Assembly (NCBI GenBank): GCA_030614715.1
Contig: JAUWTM010000022.1
Span: forward strand, 1-34,415
Source of the DNA: Planctomycetota bacterium
GTDB lineage: Bacteria > JAJVIF01 > JAPKYR01
Reading direction: 5' to 3'
DNA length: 34,415 nt
Of the stretch, positions 32,187 through 34,415 are shown piece after piece. Both the position numbers and the translations under genes were made by a program. The notes beneath the pieces were generated by a model. The model was not told the DNA's origin, searched no databases, and was given only the letters and a program-made list of their open reading frames with translations. Within the stretch, counting starts at the first letter, position 1. Each line of letters starts with the position of its first letter.

Positions 32187-32879
32187 CTATTCCAGGAGCC
32201 TTGACATATCAAGCACTGCATTTCCAAACTGATCGATTTCCACCTGACGGTATCCGTAGACAACGTACTCCTTGATTACTTTCAGAAGATGCTTGGAGTT
32301 GATCGGTTTGGTGAAAAACTCATCTGCTCCGCATTGCTGGGCCTTTCGAACCAGCTCACGTCCGCCTTCCATGCTGAACAGGATCACCTTTATTTCAGGA
32401 TACCTGTCCTTGATCTCCATGGTCAGTTCGAAGCCGTTCATTCCCGGCATGTCAACCTCTACTGTCACAATTACCGGCTTGCACTTGGTGAACGCCCTCA
32501 GTGCCTGCTCGGCATCGCTGACCGTACCCACGACCTCGAGCCGATGTGCCACGAGGAATCCGCGCAGGAGTACCTTCATGATATCGCTGTGTTCCACGAT
32601 CAGGATTCCCTGCGGTGTTTCTTTGTCTGGGCTGTCTTCACGAAGCAGTCGTTCCCTTCTGGCTCTCGGACTGTTATCCCCGCGGTTCTTCGCGGATTCA
32701 AGCACCTTTACACGTGTTTCGAGCTGCCTGATTCTCTGCTCCTTCTCGGAGCACTGCTCGAGCAGCCCTACGATAATTTCCAGGACCTCGGGGTTTTCAG
32801 CTATGTCGTTCTTCTTGACCATTTCCCGGCAATTGTACCCAGTCCGCCCAATGAGCGGCATGGGCACATAATCACCCAT
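32187..32879 (-). CDS. receiver-domain protein with degenerate active site
   Basis: The 230-aa protein has the same plan as its paralogue at 31524: a helical module (EVLEIIVGLLEQCSEKEQRI), a basic linker, then a receiver. The Lys191 and Ser169 positions are kept. However, the residue aligning with the phosphoacceptor Asp is Glu141 in VEVDMPGMNG, and the acidic pair is Glu96-His97. Spacing between these positions is identical in the two proteins, so the alignment is sure. It is probably not phosphorylated in the normal way. ATG 32879, with AGGTG about 9 nt upstream, is used. An ATG at 32822 would align the N-terminal module exactly with the paralogue but lacks a good Shine-Dalgarno. Confidence 0.88.
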   Translation of the reverse strand: MGDYVPMPLIGRTGYNCREMVKKNDIAENPEVLEIIVGLLEQCSEKEQRIRQLETRVKVLESAKNRGDNSPRARRERLLREDSPDKETPQGILIVEHSDIMKVLLRGFLVAHRLEVVGTVSDAEQALRAFTKCKPVIVTVEVDMPGMNGFELTMEIKDRYPEIKVILFSMEGGRELVRKAQQCGADEFFTKPINSKHLLKVIKEYVVYGYRQVEIDQFGNAVLDMSRLLE

Positions 32880-32973
32880 AATAATTTCACCTTCACGTTG
32901 AGCATCATTATTAATCAGGGTTAACTACGCCGCATTAATGAATTGCTGCGACCTGATCCACTCTAATACAATT

Positions 32974-33006
32974 AAAAAAAATCCAGCCCCGGGATTAAGG
33001 CTGGAT
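32974..33006 (-). terminator. rho-independent terminator of the aminotransferase gene
   Basis: On the minus strand the stem ATCCAGCC/GGCTGGAT (32981-32988 with 32999-33006; 8 bp, 10-nt loop) is followed by a run of eight T. It lies about 34 nt past the aminotransferase stop and separates it from the receiver operon. Confidence 0.9.
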
Positions 33007-33039
33007 AATATCTATCAATTAAGATTGTGCCTGCAGGGC

Positions 33040-34344
33040 TTATTCTGTGAACACTTTTTCAATCATGCCGAGAGCACAATCGAGGTCCTCGATTGTAGCC
33101 ACGATCGGTGGCGTGAACCTAAGCACCCATCCATGTGTATCTTTCATTATCATGCCTTCGTCGTAAAGCTTCTCGGCTAGATCGTGTCCGTTCGGACCAT
33201 CCTGCTTCAACTCAATGCCTATCATCATGCCCTTCCCGCGGATTTCAGCGACATATTTGCTTTTTGCAGCGATCGCCACCAGCTTTTCCATCACGTATTT
33301 CCCTTTTTCTGAGGCCTGTGACGGAAGGTCCTCGATTTCTATGGCTGTCAGCGCCGCGAGTGCTATCGCCGATGAGATCGGGCATCCGCCGAATGTGCTG
33401 CCGTGCGACCCGGGATCGAACAACTGCATCAGCTCGTTATCGGCAAGGATTCCCGCAACTGGTGCGTAACCTGCCGAGAGCGATTTCCCAACGCAGAGGA
33501 TATCCGGCCTGCACTCTCGTCCGTAGTGCTCCCACGCGAACAGCTTCCCGGTCCGACCCCATCCTGTCTGGACTTCGTCGTATATCACGAGAACATTGTT
33601 CTCTTTGGCCAGTTTGTGAAGCGCGGGAAGGTAATCGTCGGGCGGGATGTTGATGCCGCCTTCGCCCTGTACAGGTTCGATCATTATGGCGATTGTGTTC
33701 TCGTTGATTGTGCGTTTCAGCGATTCGATATCGCCGAATTCAGCTTTTACAAAGCCCTCCACAAAAGGTCCGTACCCGTCCAGCGCGACTTCATCCTCCA
33801 GTACCTGCGTGACCGTCAGCGTGCGGCCGTGAAAACAGCCGTCGAAATATATGATCTCGGGTGTGCCCTTCACCTTTTTAACGCGATGTCCCCAGCGCCT
33901 CACCAGCTTGATTGCAGCCTCGGGTGCCTCGACCCCGCCGTTTGCCGGGAGGAAGCTGTCGTAACCGGTCATCTCTGTAATTTTTTTTCCCAGTAGACCC
34001 AGGAAAGGGTCGGGGAGAAACCGTCCTAGCACCGTGGGTGATTCATGCGCCAGGAAATGCATGAGCATTTCCCTGACAAGCGGGTGGTTATGCCCGAGAT
34101 TTGCTGCGGAATACGCTGCCACGCCATCGAAAATTTTACGTCCGGTGCGAGTGTAGAGCCATGGTCCCTCCGCACGGACTATCGGGTCCCTTGTAAGCAG
34201 CCCGTAGTTGTGGGCCACGTGTTTATCTAAAAGCTCGATCGCATCTTCAGCACTGATATTTAATCCTTCCAGGTACAGCTTCTCAGCTATCGCCTGTGCC
34301 CTGATCGGATCGAGCCGGGTACCTGTCGTTCCTGTATCGGTCAT
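33040..34344 (-). CDS. class III PLP aminotransferase, ornithine/acetylornithine aminotransferase-like
   Basis: The 434-aa protein belongs to the fold type I class III aminotransferases. Landmarks are NGGVEAPEAAIKL, the substrate loop DGCFHGRTL, EPVQGEGG, the PLP phosphate and ring region YDEVQTGWGRTG, and the PLP lysine Lys287 in VGKSLSAG. Ornithine aminotransferase (RocD) and acetylornithine, putrescine or other omega-aminotransferases share this plan, and I cannot choose between them. An ATG at 34371 is in frame, but ATG 34344 has AAGGAG 9 nt upstream and a predicted transcription start at about 34371, so the shorter form is preferred. It has its own promoter and terminator. Confidence 0.88.
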   Translation of the reverse strand: MTDTGTTGTRLDPIRAQAIAEKLYLEGLNISAEDAIELLDKHVAHNYGLLTRDPIVRAEGPWLYTRTGRKIFDGVAAYSAANLGHNHPLVREMLMHFLAHESPTVLGRFLPDPFLGLLGKKITEMTGYDSFLPANGGVEAPEAAIKLVRRWGHRVKKVKGTPEIIYFDGCFHGRTLTVTQVLEDEVALDGYGPFVEGFVKAEFGDIESLKRTINENTIAIMIEPVQGEGGINIPPDDYLPALHKLAKENNVLVIYDEVQTGWGRTGKLFAWEHYGRECRPDILCVGKSLSAGYAPVAGILADNELMQLFDPGSHGSTFGGCPISSAIALAALTAIEIEDLPSQASEKGKYVMEKLVAIAAKSKYVAEIRGKGMMIGIELKQDGPNGHDLAEKLYDEGMIMKDTHGWVLRFTPPIVATIEDLDCALGMIEKVFTE

Positions 34345-34377
34345 TGCATTATGCTCCTTGTTGGCGTCCATACTGGT

Positions 34378-34405
34378 AGTATATGAAACTATGTCCCCAT
34401 GTGAA
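34378..34405 (-). promoter_or_regulatory. predicted promoter of the aminotransferase gene
   Basis: On the minus strand TTCACA (34405-34400) is followed after 16 bp by TATACT (34383-34378). The start would be near 34371, which argues against translation from the ATG at 34371 and for the one at 34344. Confidence 0.5.
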
Positions 34406-34415
34406 GGGAAAAATC

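Overview
The window looks like chromosomal DNA of a diderm bacterium, probably from an uncultivated lineage. The signs are peptidoglycan-type lysine biosynthesis by the LL-diaminopimelate aminotransferase route (dapL, dapF), split secD/secF, two predicted lipoproteins (one a c-type cytochrome), a tricorn-type protease with a signal peptide, and a Wzx/glycosyltransferase export locus. No rRNA, tRNA, transposase or phage gene was found, so phylum cannot be fixed from this sequence alone.

Layout. Positions 1-3100 hold the 5' part of a SAM-dependent methyltransferase (minus strand). A repeat-rich 500-bp intergenic stretch follows, then a plus-strand trio: a Gly-rich zinc-ribbon miniprotein, a COG0731-like radical SAM protein and a COG1237-like metallo-beta-lactamase-fold protein. 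Positions 3104-10752 (minus) carry the tricorn homologue, a c-type cytochrome lipoprotein, a small PH-like membrane protein and the secD-secF operon with a good sigma70-type promoter. Positions 10975-16088 (plus) carry miaA, dapF, a tandem pair of paralogous membrane proteins of unknown function, and dapL.

Positions 16444-30887 (plus) are an 11-gene surface-glycan cluster: GT2, GT2, GT4, Wzx, GT4, FapA, FapA, Wzx, GT4, GT4, GT39-like. Wzx, both GT4 classes and FapA each occur twice, so the locus appears to be two related modules around a central pair of FapA/DUF342 genes. No flagellar gene is in sight. Positions 30936-34371 (minus) carry a small lipoprotein, two stand-alone receiver-domain proteins (one with Glu in place of the phosphoacceptor Asp) and a class III aminotransferase, with rho-independent terminators.

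The intergenic gaps hold two short-repeat families. One is a composite repeat near 438-690 and 3022-3090. The other is a family of short tandem GGGAGCGG units ending in hairpins whose stems covary between copies (after miaA and after dapL). The strongest leads are the mirrored FapA-centred glycan locus, the degenerate receiver, the covarying hairpin repeats, the paralogous membrane pair inside the lysine genes, and the zinc-ribbon/radical SAM/MBL trio.
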